A DNA stretch of 64,000 nt from Candidatus Kapaibacterium sp. Lineage in GTDB: Bacteria; Bacteroidota; Ignavibacteria; Kapaibacteriales; UBA7675. Each line of letters begins with the position of its first letter. Within the stretch, counting starts at the first letter, position 1. This document shows, piece by piece, positions 19,302 through 28,459 of this stretch. The stretch covers positions 1 to 64,000 of the forward strand of contig JANQRB010000177.1 of assembly GCA_028284775.1 (NCBI GenBank), read 5' to 3'. The position numbers and the translations under genes are program-made. Under the pieces are notes generated by a model. The model was not told where the DNA came from and searched no databases. It saw only the letters and a program-made list of their open reading frames with translations.

Positions 19302-19937
19302 ATGAAACGCCTTACAAGCCTAATTTTCACTTTGGCCTTTGCCATTACTGTCTGGCCTGCCGCCGCCGACTTGGCGGCAAAAGAAATCTGCAGCGACGAT
19401 GTCCGCCTGACAAAGATCGAACTCCGCTCGGAAGTTATCGAATGCTGTGATCAGAAGTCGCGCTTCAAGGCCGCCGCGACCGCAGCAAAAGACCTGGTGT
19501 ACAAAATCAGTGACCTTTGTCGTGAAAACGGATGTGAAGAATCGGCGATCGCCCGTATCTGTATCAACTACGAAGCGGTATCCGATGCCAGGTGCGTGGC
19601 AGTAGTCACGGCATGGTATGCCTGTTGTTGTTGTATCATCGATAATCCCAGTGTCGTCGATTGTGAAATCGACCGTTCGGTCTGCGCCGACAACAGCACT
19701 GAGTCGATTTCGATCGCCGGGCGTTATCGTTGCTGCAACATCGACTCACGCTGGAATGCTATCTATGACACGATGAAGAAAGCTTACATCCAAGCCGATG
19801 AAAAGTGTTCGCTGCTCGATTGTCTCGGTAGCCTCTTCATTCGCGGCTTTGAAGTAAACTTCTCGCCGACTAATATCGATGGTGTCTGCGCCGTGAAGTC
19901 AACGATCTATTATTCCTGCTGCTGCGTGTGCCGTTAA
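19302..19937 (+). CDS. Exported cysteine-rich protein of unknown function
   Basis: 211 residues from the ATG at 19302 (the frame also has an upstream TTG at 19290). A signal peptide covers about residues 1-24 (MKRLTSLIFTLAFAITVWPAAA). The mature part contains 22 cysteines in ~190 residues, including clusters CCCC (after AWY) and a C-terminal CCC-V-C, plus CC pairs in IECCDQ and RCCNID. Two halves appear related: VTAWYACCCC and KSTIYYSCCCVC, suggesting an internal duplication. Such density implies extensive disulfide formation outside the cytoplasm or metal binding. I recognise no family. It is monocistronic, ending in a GC-rich hairpin at 19951-19979. Confidence 0.75.
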   Translation: MKRLTSLIFTLAFAITVWPAAADLAAKEICSDDVRLTKIELRSEVIECCDQKSRFKAAATAAKDLVYKISDLCRENGCEESAIARICINYEAVSDARCVAVVTAWYACCCCIIDNPSVVDCEIDRSVCADNSTESISIAGRYRCCNIDSRWNAIYDTMKKAYIQADEKCSLLDCLGSLFIRGFEVNFSPTNIDGVCAVKSTIYYSCCCVCR

Positions 19938-19950
19938 GTGACTGAACAAA

Positions 19951-19979
19951 GCAGGGGCCCGTACCAACCGGGCCCCCGC
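19951..19979. terminator. GC-rich hairpin between convergent genes, probable terminator
   Basis: GGGGCCCG at 19954-19961 pairs with CGGGCCCC at 19969-19976 around TACCAAC, with GC/GC extending the base. It lies between the stop codon of the Cys-rich protein and the convergent methyltransferase. There is no T-run, so it may be an imperfect or bidirectional terminator. Confidence 0.5.
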
Positions 19980-20065
19980 GACTTCACAACGCGAAAATTG
20001 CGGCCAACATCATACGTACGGTCCGTTCGCGACCGCAGCCTGCCTGTTTTAACTGCGCATCACCG

Positions 20066-20911
20066 TCAGGCAGCGGCGGCTACGACATTGAGGGTGCGCG
20101 CCGGAATCGCAAGACCTTCATCGGCGGCAAAAGGCTCAAGGCGCTCGTAAATCATTTCCTTGACCCGAGCCTGTTCATCAGCTTTTAATGTACTGAGGGT
20201 TGACGACAGTCCGGCGGCAAGCTGGCTGTGGAAGTTCAGGAAAGCCTCTCGGTCGGGGTAGGTGTAGGTCATCGATAATTCGTGGATCTGACATTCGCCA
20301 AAATCCGCTTCGCGCAGCAATTCCTTCAGTCGCTCCGGATCGGACAAGGCAAACATGCCGGGTGTTCCGGGAAGGGGCGCGTCTAAATGGCCGCGATCCA
20401 CCAATACGCCGGGAGCGATGGTGGCCCAGGGATTATGTTCAGGCGCCGCAAAAACGGAAAATGCCAGTCGTCCGCCCGGGCGCAATACGCGTCGTGTTTC
20501 GCTTAAGGCTTTGAGCGGATCCGCCATCAACATGTAGCCCCAGCGGCAGAGTACCGCGTCGACGCTCTTTCGCGCCAAGTACATATTTTCCGCGTCGAGC
20601 AAACGAAACTCGACATTGCTCAGACCGAGCTTCTCTGCCGCCCGCCGGGCAGCTTCGAGCATCTTCGGCGCAAAATCGCTTGTAATAAGCTTGCCTTCGT
20701 CGCCGATGCGCTGCGCCGCCAGAAAACCGGTATCGCCAACGCCGGCGGCCAGCTCCAGTACGACCTCACCCGGCTGCGGATCAATGGCGTTGACAAGGTA
20801 TTCACCGACTTTGCCCGACAAGCGCCAGATCGTATCGCGCTGCGCTTCCCAGCCTCTGGCCACGCGATTCCAGTTGTCCCGACTCCGCTCATGATAATTA
20901 TCGCTATCCAT
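20066..20911 (-). CDS. Class I SAM-dependent methyltransferase (UbiE/Methyltransf_11-like)
   Basis: 281 residues. Motif I is VVLELAAGVGDTGFLAAQ, then ITSDFAPKMLEAARRAAE (motif II) and FRLLDAENMYLARKSVDAVL (motif III/IV), then RVLRPGGRLAFSVFAAPEHN, the classical LRPGG loop of the UbiE/COQ5-like group. The C-terminal ~90 residues form a lid domain (SDPERLKELLREADFGEC). It is cytoplasmic; acceptor unknown, possibly a small molecule or quinone-like compound. It converges with the Cys-rich gene, with no sign of an operon. Confidence 0.9.
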   Translation of the reverse strand: MDSDNYHERSRDNWNRVARGWEAQRDTIWRLSGKVGEYLVNAIDPQPGEVVLELAAGVGDTGFLAAQRIGDEGKLITSDFAPKMLEAARRAAEKLGLSNVEFRLLDAENMYLARKSVDAVLCRWGYMLMADPLKALSETRRVLRPGGRLAFSVFAAPEHNPWATIAPGVLVDRGHLDAPLPGTPGMFALSDPERLKELLREADFGECQIHELSMTYTYPDREAFLNFHSQLAAGLSSTLSTLKADEQARVKEMIYERLEPFAADEGLAIPARTLNVVAAAA

Positions 20912-21518
20912 ACATGCGCCTCGTAGCTTGCTTGTAATTTGTCATCCGGATCCGACAACTTACGAAGAATTGGAGACAAGACCCGCACGGGCATATTGTG
21001 GCGGCCGAATCCCGAACCGCCTGATGAGTTCCCGACGCAGTGCAGGTTCTTTTTACAGGCATCGGGCTGCAAGCCTCTGTCCAGCCGCAATCACTTAAAC
21101 ACAAGCAGAACGCCATACGCCATATTCGCTCGCCTGCCGGCAATGAATCGGCAATTTCCTCATTTATGCGCAGCTTCACGATTCACAGCGGCGCTGCATC
21201 CAAGAGAGCAACACCACGAGGCCATCGATAGTCCGAGCGGGCAGATTGCTTCCGGGACAGACTGGATTTTTGATATAGATTGCTCCTTTGTTAACTGTGC
21301 CTTGGACCCGACTCAGCCCGGCAATCAACTGAGCATGATAGGTCATGGAATGCGTCCGGCTGTCACAGCCGACTGCGATTACGTGACCGTTCAATCAGAA
21401 AAGACTACCGCTGGTACACTCAACAATACCGTTCGAATCAATTTCAGCAATGCTAGCACACCGGGGCTTATTCTTGGCCGTGATCTGTTGTGTTAACTAA
21501 CTGAATCGAGGTAAGATT
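20912..21518. other. Intergenic stretch, no confident gene
   Basis: About 600 bases between two divergent genes. A 185-codon plus-strand frame (20939-21496) exists, but it starts in sequence that mirrors the methyltransferase upstream region, has unusual composition and no recognisable motif; I do not call it. The promoter of the 21519 gene must lie here. Confidence 0.35.
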
Positions 21519-22712
21519 ATGAAAGCGATGCCTTTCTTGCGTAATGCAATTCTTGCATCTCTGTGTGTGTATTTGCTTCCCTTAACAAGTAGCGCTCAGT
21601 GGAATAACTCGCCAGGCGTTGTATGGACGAACGATAAAGTCGGTGTTGGAGTTGCCGCGCCGCAATCTCTGCTGCATCTGCAGACCGGTCAGGCTGCCTG
21701 GCCATGGTGCGACATGCGCTTTTCTTTGGATATAACTACGCCTGTTAACGGTCAGGCAAATGGTCAGATAGCAGTCGCGCACCTTAGCGCGGGTTCATTT
21801 TCGGATGCCGCGACATTGGGCGATTTTGTCATCCGCACAGCCGGACCCGCCGTGGGTGGCATCACCGACCTTTCGGAAGATCTGATCCTGGCGGTACGAA
21901 ATGCCACCGGCGCTCTGCGTTTCACAACCTGGGACCAGACAAGCGCGGCGGACACCGAAAAAATGACGATCCTTCCCAACGGGAATGTCGGCATCGGCAT
22001 CAATAACCCTGCCTCGCCACTGCACATCCGGGGTTTACAACCTGTTGGCGGCAACTACCTGCTGCAGCTTTCCAGCGGCGACAGCCAGATCGGCGATCAG
22101 CTTATTCAATTCAGCGAGTTCGGCTTCGGTCTGAGCAATATCGATCGTGGCACCATCTTTCAGTATAGCTGGACCAGCGAAGACGGCGACCTGGTGACTA
22201 TTAATAACCGCGCCTCGAATGATCCCCAGCAGGCCGATCAACTTGTCCTCAGCCAGACCAAAGGCCTGCGCCTGTACACGGACAACAAAGAGCAGGCCCG
22301 TCTGACGCCGCAGGGACAGCTTTGGATCGGCGTTGATTTCAGCGACATCGACAACGGCGTATACCACGACCTGGGCGACTACAAGCTGGCAGTTAACGGA
22401 AAAATCAAGACCGAAGAGTTGTTGATTACGACGCAGTCCTGGCCGGATTACGTCTTTGAGCCGGACTACAGCCTCCCCAGCCTGGACCAGGTAGCGGATT
22501 TCATCGAGGACAACGGCCATTTGCCCGGCATACCTTCGGCGACGGAAGTAATCGACAAGGGCATCGATGTAGAAGACATGCAGCACCGCCTGCTGTTAAA
22601 AATCGAAGAGCTGACGCTGTACCTGCTGGAAATGAAAGAAGAAAATCAAAGTCTCGCCGGTGAGCTCGCGCAGCTCAAACAGCAATTAGCCGACAGCCGC
22701 AGCCAGGATTAA
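21519..22712 (+). CDS. Exported tail-fibre/S74-type protein
   Basis: 397 residues. Signal peptide residues 1-26 (NAILASLCVYLLPLTSSAQ). The body has the Gly-rich beta structure of bacterial tail-fibre-like proteins: GVVWTNDKVGVGVAAPQSLL and MTILPNGNVGIGINNPASPLHI. The C-terminus, YKLAVNGKIKTEELLI, WPDYVFEPDYSLPSLDQVAD, then a long coiled coil (LLLKIEELTLYLLEMKEEN to the end), matches the widespread FCB group of secreted proteins related to the S74 chaperone region. The catalytic Ser/Lys pair of true S74 auto-proteases is not clearly present. It is the first gene of a probable three-gene operon (32 and 55 base gaps). Confidence 0.8.
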   Translation: MKAMPFLRNAILASLCVYLLPLTSSAQWNNSPGVVWTNDKVGVGVAAPQSLLHLQTGQAAWPWCDMRFSLDITTPVNGQANGQIAVAHLSAGSFSDAATLGDFVIRTAGPAVGGITDLSEDLILAVRNATGALRFTTWDQTSAADTEKMTILPNGNVGIGINNPASPLHIRGLQPVGGNYLLQLSSGDSQIGDQLIQFSEFGFGLSNIDRGTIFQYSWTSEDGDLVTINNRASNDPQQADQLVLSQTKGLRLYTDNKEQARLTPQGQLWIGVDFSDIDNGVYHDLGDYKLAVNGKIKTEELLITTQSWPDYVFEPDYSLPSLDQVADFIEDNGHLPGIPSATEVIDKGIDVEDMQHRLLLKIEELTLYLLEMKEENQSLAGELAQLKQQLADSRSQD

Positions 22713-22744
22713 ACCGCAATCAATCAACATAAAGGATAGATCAA

Positions 22745-24034
22745 ATGAAAACCATTTTCGGTCCGCTATGGGCGGCGTTCTGCCTGTGTTTGCTATGGAC
22801 CATTCCGCTGACAGCCGGCGACGACGCTGATGCCGGCTATGTTTCAAGGCCGATAATCGGCGCCTGCGAGTCCGGCAATTGCACGGACGCGACAGTCAAT
22901 ATCAGCAACAAAACGATACAGCGTACAATGTTCATTACCGCCAAGGGACCCAATGGCAGTATTACCGCCGGCAATATCAGCGGCGGACAGCTTTGCGGCT
23001 TGCAGCCAGGCGACGTCGTGGTTAAAGGCAAGCAGGGCGCAATCGAACCTTCCGATCTGAGTTACACAAAAATCGGCGATGTAGAATTCCGCGCCGGCAA
23101 GGAGATACGTCTTGTTAACGGCTTCAGGGCCGAACGCGGCTGCCGCTTTCAGGGCTATATCGAGCCGGACTGGAACTACGAGCGGCCAGTCTGGTCGGAA
23201 TATTTCGACTACGAGCCCCTGCCTTTCGATTATGACAATCCGCAGACTGACGGTCACGCCGTCTTTGCGGATCGCTGGCATGTTCGGCAGCATGAAAATC
23301 GCAATCGCCTTGAATTTCGGCACATTGAAAACGATCCCGGCACGACGGCCGACGACGACACCGTCTTCGTCATTCAAACAGGCACGGTAGCCGGCCAGAA
23401 GAAAGCGCCGTGGTGGGAAACCTACGACTATTATACAACCAGCCAGGATGTACGCGGCCGTTACAATATGGTGGTCCGCTGGCCGACAGTGTATTTCAAC
23501 ACTGTGCCGGCCATAAAATCCACACACTCGGTATGGCTCGATGCGGCGGACGGCATCGGCTCGATCGACGAGATCGACAATTACGAACGCAACGGCGGCG
23601 TTAAGAATCTCTGCGACGCTCAAAATCCGCCTTACCATTGCGCTCCGGAAGCGCCGCACTACTTCGGCGCCCAGATGGGCTCGCAGCATACCTTCCGAAC
23701 CGCCAAGCCCTTTACCAACGGCTTCGATGTGGATCCGGCCCTCGATGCGATGCCCTCTTTCGATGACGAGTTCGCCCTGATTTCGGTCGAATGGCAGAGC
23801 GATGTCATTCGCATTCTTGTTAACGACTGCGCGATACATCGTTTCCCGAGCCTGCACACGAATGACGGCGGGCATCTGGCGATGGCTGCCGTACTCTATA
23901 GTTTCGCCAAAAACTCGCTTAAGACACCCGCACACTGGCTGGCCTGGTACCTCTGGTTTGCCGACGGCCTGGCTGCCGGTGACCGAGAGCTGGAGCTCAG
24001 CAGTCTGATGGTTTACAATCTGAAGGGCGAATAA
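22745..24034 (+). CDS. Exported GH16-like (laminarinase/agarase-type) carbohydrate-active protein
   Basis: 429 residues. Signal peptide residues 1-24. Residues ~110-140 (VEFRAGKEIRLVNGFRAE, CRFQGYI) match the 3-coathanger-stack type repeat common in T9SS-associated proteins. Residues ~145-425 look like a concanavalin-type GH16 domain: HSVWLDAADG then E276-I-D-N-Y-E281, which fits the GH16 catalytic pattern ExDxxE (nucleophile E276, acid/base E281, assisting D278). FALISVEWQSDVIRILVND gives the usual EW.....I.w.vDg strand. The second position after D is N instead of the usual hydrophobic residue, so substrate is open. No T9SS sorting domain is evident at the C-terminus. It lies 32 bases after the tail-fibre gene. 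Confidence 0.75.
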   Translation: MKTIFGPLWAAFCLCLLWTIPLTAGDDADAGYVSRPIIGACESGNCTDATVNISNKTIQRTMFITAKGPNGSITAGNISGGQLCGLQPGDVVVKGKQGAIEPSDLSYTKIGDVEFRAGKEIRLVNGFRAERGCRFQGYIEPDWNYERPVWSEYFDYEPLPFDYDNPQTDGHAVFADRWHVRQHENRNRLEFRHIENDPGTTADDDTVFVIQTGTVAGQKKAPWWETYDYYTTSQDVRGRYNMVVRWPTVYFNTVPAIKSTHSVWLDAADGIGSIDEIDNYERNGGVKNLCDAQNPPYHCAPEAPHYFGAQMGSQHTFRTAKPFTNGFDVDPALDAMPSFDDEFALISVEWQSDVIRILVNDCAIHRFPSLHTNDGGHLAMAAVLYSFAKNSLKTPAHWLAWYLWFADGLAAGDRELELSSLMVYNLKGE

Positions 24035-24089
24035 GGCCCTTGTGAAACAGGACTTCAATTGTTAAACAACTTTCTATCGAAACCTCAAT

Positions 24090-27000
24090 ATGAATACTCT
24101 ACATAAACTCTTTGTGCTATTCCTCTGCTGCGTGCTGCCGGCCTACGGGGCGAGCGACGAATGGGAATGGAAGCACCCTCGCCCCCAGGGCAACAACTAC
24201 AATGCGCTAGCGTACGCAGGCGGTACAGATCGCGCCTTCATCGCTGTCGGCGGGTCCGGTATGATCATACGCATCACACGCCAGGGCAGTTCCTGGGACA
24301 GCCAGCGCATTCCGATTACCACGCCCGCCGGCAGGCTGGCACGGCAGGAATTGCTGGCAGTGGACTGCGATCCCGCTACGGGCCTCTGTGTGGCGGTGGG
24401 CTGGTATTACAACACTCATCTGAATCGGCACTTGCTACCCTTTGTGGCAAACTCGCTCGATTACGGCAAGACTTGGACCTTACACGACGCCGGTATTCTG
24501 GCCTGGCGCGAGCTGTACGATGTTGCAATTGTGCCGCGCGTCGGCCCGAGCGGTCCGCAGACCGTTATCGCCGTCGGCAACTACAACGGCATCTATCGAT
24601 CGACGAACAATGGCGCGAGCTTTACGAAGCTCGAACAGGACAACGGCGCTATCTTCAACTATCATGCCGAGGACGCCGGCAACCACTACAGCAAGAATGC
24701 CAACGACGATGCTTATCACAGTGTGGAGTTTAACGGCCAGACCGGGGTTCTCACCGGCTGGGTACATAAATTGGCGACCATCGACAACAATGGCAAGATT
24801 ATATATGACAACGGTCAGGTAGTGACAAAGCAAGGCCGCATGGCCTTTATGACCAATGACGGCGGCGCGACCTGGCAGTGCATCACCTTTAACGGCAGCC
24901 CCGACAGGAGTTTCAATCCCCCCTGGTCCGGTGGCCGCGTGACGGACATTCACCAATTCGATGCGAACCGCTGTATAATGCTGATCGATAACGGTCGCTT
25001 TTTCGATTTTTTCCGGCTGCAGGATGTGTATAACGGTTTGCCGGCGGGCAGTATCTGGAATCGTCCCGATCGACCGTGGATGATGGCGGGTTACGGCGGT
25101 AGCCCCAGCAATGCGATGCGTCCCGATGGCAGTTATCCGCCGCGTGCTGTCGCCGTCCGGCCCGACAATATCGATCACTGGTTTTGCCCTTCGGACAACG
25201 GTAGCTATTACGAAACTCCGGATGCGACAGACCCCGGCGCCTGGCTGCACAAGCAGACCCACTTCGACGCCCAGGCCAATGAAGGCGCTGAAAACGACAT
25301 GCATAACGCGATGGCCTTCGATGAAGATCAGGGCGGACATAACTATGCCGTCATGGTGGGATGGAAGGGCGTGCTGGAAACCACGACCGACGGCGGCGCG
25401 AGCTGGCAATCGCAATTAAACGGACGCATGGAGTTTCTGAACGACATTACTTTCGCCAACGAAGATGAAGGATATGCCGTCGGTGATTTCGGCACGATTC
25501 TCCGTTCCGGTGATCAGGGTGAAACCTGGCAGCCGCTCGCCTGTTCCTTTCAGACCTATTCCCATCTTAATGGTATCACCTTCGATCCGAACGGCGAAGA
25601 TGCGTTGGTAGTCGGCGACGGCGGCGAAATCTATGCCGGCACTTTGACTCCGAGTTCTTACCCGGCTTCAAACGCAAGTCTTCGCAGTTGGCGCTGCGAA
25701 GCCAGCGGCACGAAACACAATTTGCAGGATGTCTGTATTACGCCCAACGGCACGGCCTTTGCCGTCGGCACGCACGGCACGCTCTTACGCAAGCTGCCGT
25801 CCGGCGACTGGCAGCAGGTTTATAGTCAATCCAATCCGAACGAAGTTAACTTCTACGGTGTGCATTTTATCGACAATGCGCGCGGGGTGGTGGTCGGCGG
25901 TCGGTTCAGTGAATTGCGGCGTTCGTCGCTGGCCGATCCGGTCGAGATGGGCGGTATTATTTTGTATACCTCCAACAGGGGCACTACCTGGAACGAAATG
26001 CCCCAGACTATCTGGCAAGGCGCACCAGCCGTTGAGAGTGAAGGCGTACTGCGCGATGTACACTTCTGCGACAGCAAACACGGCTTCGCTGTCGGCTACG
26101 AATACCGTCGCGACGTCGGTATGCCTTCCTTTGCAACAGTTGTTGTCTACAGTACGGACGGCGGTCTCAGCTGGTATAAATTGCCCAACCAGGGCAAGGC
26201 ATTCGAAATCGAGGACGATTTTATCGCCAACCCGAATCACAACAAATACCTTAAGGGATATCTCTTTGCCGTGCAGTGCATTCGACCGTCGGAATTCCTC
26301 GCCGTCGGCTCCGCCGGCTTAACGGTGTTCGGCAAAGTCTACGGTCAGACAAATGCCAGTACGCGTTTCATCCTGGAAACAAGTCACATGGGCTTTCCGC
26401 TGCGAGCAATTGCGGCGCGCAACGGCGAACAGCTTTTTTCGGCCGGCTACCGCGGCGCGATCCTGAGCCGGGCCGAGACTGTGCCTACGACTTGCTCATG
26501 CGACGAGCCAGACTATCAGGTTGAGCTTGGGCCGCCGATCTATCAGAGCAACGTGGTCTGTTATGACATTAACATTACGAGCGCAGAGGACGCCTGCCCG
26601 CTCTATGGCATCAGGCTGCGTCCCGACAACGGCGTTGTCGCCACGGGCTATGCGACCGGGCAATGGCAACTCTTGAATCCGGGACCGCAGCCCACATGGG
26701 TGCCGGGAGGCGGCCCGCTGGTGCCGGGCGGGAATGCCGCCGTCGGTAGATTTTGCATTGATCAACAATTTGCCGGTATCGGACTAACGATCGAATTTAT
26801 CGATGCTGCCGGAGCGGTCTTCTGTTCGAGGCCATTGACGCCGCAGGCACAGGAATGCTGCGAAGGCCTGCAGCCCGTTATCTCGTCCGAGCCGGTTGGT
26901 GAAGAGATGTCATGCTGTTACTCGCTGTACGTCGACGTTTCAGGAGTCGATCCCGCTTGTGACCTTGCGGGCGTAACGCTGCAGCCGCAGGCGCCGGTTC

Positions 27001-27824
27001 AGATCTTCGAGCCTTTGAACCCGGGCAATCCTCTGACGGCCTTAACCGTCGGCGTCAACGGTACAGCGATCAGCGGCGAGTTCTGTTTACAGACATTCGG
27101 CGATCATTCAGCGCAGATTCTGGATTTGTTGTACATTGACAGCCAGGGGCAGGTCATCTGCCAGGATCAGATTCCGCTCGACTGTCAATGCTGTTCGTCC
27201 TTCGAGCTGAGCCTGGTGCCCGATCCAAATTCACCGCCCGGCATGTGCTGCGGACAGATTGTCGTTAATCGCGATCCGAGCGCCGCCTGCGATGCTTTTG
27301 GCGTAGTCGTGGAAGGAGCCGCCACGGGCGGACTGCCCTGGTCATCCTCGCCGATCGCGTTTCCGCCGCCTGGCGCGCCCGGAATGCCGATCGGCAGCTA
27401 CTGCGTTCCTGAGTTAACGTCGCCAGTGATACATGTTAAATTCCAGGGCGCAAACGAGGAGCTGATAATCTGCGATCGGGAGTTGACGATCGACTGTCAT
27501 ATCTCCGGGCCGGGTCCGACGAAGTCACAGGGTGAACAGGGCGTCGAGCTCAGTGCACCCCACAAGCGCAGCTATGTTCGCTGCGAACCCAACCCGGCAC
27601 GGGATGAAGTCCGAATTGCGTATCGTCTCGAACAGGCCGGCACAATGCGCCTTGAGCTTTTCGATGCTTTCGGCCGGATGATACAGGTAATTGATTCAGG
27701 CTATCGCACTGGCGGAGCACAGGTTACAACGCTCCAGGCAGGCGGCCTCGCGCCCGGTGTCTACTACCTGTATCTGCGGCAGGATGGCGCCACGACTGCG
27801 TATCCGCTCGTAATCGCGCGTTAA
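24090..27824 (+). CDS. Exported BNR/Ycf48-like propeller protein with Cys-rich repeats and T9SS sorting domain
   Basis: 1244 residues. Signal peptide residues 1-20. Residues ~25-800 contain multiple BNR/Asp-box phrases (STNNGASF, TNDGGATW, TDGGASW, GDQGETW, NRGTTW, TDGGLSW) alternating with GYAVGDFGTILRS strands, the pattern of Ycf48/sialidase-like propellers. From ~820 to 1140 there are three related Cys-rich Ig-like units (CCEGLQPVISSEPVGEEMSC; CCSSFELSLV; DACPLYGIRL), each with a CxxC/CC start. The last ~80 residues (CEPNPARDEVRIAYRL, GVYYLYLRQDG) form the T9SS sorting domain. It is exported to the outer surface; ligand unknown. It is the third gene of the operon starting at 21519, and terminates at 27929-27973. 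Confidence 0.88.
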   Translation: MNTLHKLFVLFLCCVLPAYGASDEWEWKHPRPQGNNYNALAYAGGTDRAFIAVGGSGMIIRITRQGSSWDSQRIPITTPAGRLARQELLAVDCDPATGLCVAVGWYYNTHLNRHLLPFVANSLDYGKTWTLHDAGILAWRELYDVAIVPRVGPSGPQTVIAVGNYNGIYRSTNNGASFTKLEQDNGAIFNYHAEDAGNHYSKNANDDAYHSVEFNGQTGVLTGWVHKLATIDNNGKIIYDNGQVVTKQGRMAFMTNDGGATWQCITFNGSPDRSFNPPWSGGRVTDIHQFDANRCIMLIDNGRFFDFFRLQDVYNGLPAGSIWNRPDRPWMMAGYGGSPSNAMRPDGSYPPRAVAVRPDNIDHWFCPSDNGSYYETPDATDPGAWLHKQTHFDAQANEGAENDMHNAMAFDEDQGGHNYAVMVGWKGVLETTTDGGASWQSQLNGRMEFLNDITFANEDEGYAVGDFGTILRSGDQGETWQPLACSFQTYSHLNGITFDPNGEDALVVGDGGEIYAGTLTPSSYPASNASLRSWRCEASGTKHNLQDVCITPNGTAFAVGTHGTLLRKLPSGDWQQVYSQSNPNEVNFYGVHFIDNARGVVVGGRFSELRRSSLADPVEMGGIILYTSNRGTTWNEMPQTIWQGAPAVESEGVLRDVHFCDSKHGFAVGYEYRRDVGMPSFATVVVYSTDGGLSWYKLPNQGKAFEIEDDFIANPNHNKYLKGYLFAVQCIRPSEFLAVGSAGLTVFGKVYGQTNASTRFILETSHMGFPLRAIAARNGEQLFSAGYRGAILSRAETVPTTCSCDEPDYQVELGPPIYQSNVVCYDINITSAEDACPLYGIRLRPDNGVVATGYATGQWQLLNPGPQPTWVPGGGPLVPGGNAAVGRFCIDQQFAGIGLTIEFIDAAGAVFCSRPLTPQAQECCEGLQPVISSEPVGEEMSCCYSLYVDVSGVDPACDLAGVTLQPQAPVQIFEPLNPGNPLTALTVGVNGTAISGEFCLQTFGDHSAQILDLLYIDSQGQVICQDQIPLDCQCCSSFELSLVPDPNSPPGMCCGQIVVNRDPSAACDAFGVVVEGAATGGLPWSSSPIAFPPPGAPGMPIGSYCVPELTSPVIHVKFQGANEELIICDRELTIDCHISGPGPTKSQGEQGVELSAPHKRSYVRCEPNPARDEVRIAYRLEQAGTMRLELFDAFGRMIQVIDSGYRTGGAQVTTLQAGGLAPGVYYLYLRQDGATTAYPLVIAR

Positions 27825-27928
27825 AACGGCGCTCAGTTCCTTGATGCCGGCAGGGCTCGGCAAGTGTGAACGGCCCGGCGCCGGGAAGGTGATTGCATTC
27901 GATACTCTCCGGCTGCTTCAGACACGAC

Positions 27929-27973
27929 AAATCGGGTGTCACTCCGAATAGAAGTGACATCCGATTTTGTTGT
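27929..27973 (+). terminator. Strong terminator hairpin after the BNR gene
   Basis: AAATCGGGTGTCACT (27929-27943) pairs with AGTGACATCCGATTT (27953-27967) with one G-T wobble, followed by TGTTGT. It lies ~105 bases after the stop codon of the 1244-residue protein and is extended by ACA/TGT-type outer bases, so it could act in both directions. Confidence 0.8.
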
Positions 27974-28123
27974 ATCGGCCTGAACTATCAATCTCTTTTC
28001 ACCGGGTCGAGCTGCGACGGAGATTTCGATATAGCAGTTTGAAATAATTCCGGCAATTGCAGTGAGCTTTAAGTCGGAACTCGATTTTTTCGAGTTAGAT
28101 TGTCGCAGTGCATCTTAGTGCTA

Positions 28124-28257
28124 TTTCAACAAAGTTTCTTTGATTTCCCTCTTTGCGAAAGAGGGGTTAGGGGAGTTCAACAGGTCTAAAATTTACAACC
28201 CCTCCTAACCTCCCCTTACATTAAGAGGAGGAAAGCCAACAAGAAACTTTATTGAAA
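28124..28257 (+). repeat. MITE-like dispersed repeat, copy B (variant ends)
   Basis: A shorter member. Its ends are TTTCAACAAAGTTTCTT (left) and AAGAAACTTTATTGAAA (right), matching as inverted repeats at 14 of the outer 15 bases. The interior carries the same GAGGGGTTAGGGGAGTT and AACCCCTCCTAACCTCCCC phrases as copies A, D and E, but the terminal sequence differs from the TTTGTCAA type. Confidence 0.75.
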
Positions 28258-28301
28258 CAACAGCAATATGCTGTTAACTCGGTTTATCGCACCTACCGAT
28301 C

Positions 28302-28431
28302 CACTTAAGTTAAGTGGCGAGGCGCGGACTGCGTGCCGGAAGGCGAGGCGTTATGAGTATTTAAGGACTTCTTAACTCCCCTAGCCCCTCTACCAAAAAG
28401 AGGATAATTGAAAACAACTTATTTGAAAAGG
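28302..28431 (-). repeat. MITE-like dispersed repeat, copy C (inverted, truncated)
   Basis: Read on the minus strand this contains CCTTTTCAAATAAGTTG, then GAGGGGCTAGGGGAGTTA and the CTCATAACGCC...CAGTCCGCGCC interior seen in copy D. The distal inverted-repeat end is missing, so this is a decayed copy, lying beside copy B in the opposite orientation. Confidence 0.65.
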
Positions 28432-28459
28432 CAGGAGTTTAAACATGACACCGGGATTA

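Noticed and set aside
20939..21496. A 185-codon plus-strand ORF between the methyltransferase and the tail-fibre gene
   Set aside because: No recognisable motif, unusual composition, no good start signal, and the upstream part is probably promoter sequence of the neighbouring genes.
22844..24058. A 404-codon open frame on the minus strand
   Set aside because: It mirrors the GH16-like gene at 22745, which has a signal peptide and active-site motifs; the antisense frame has no recognisable motif.
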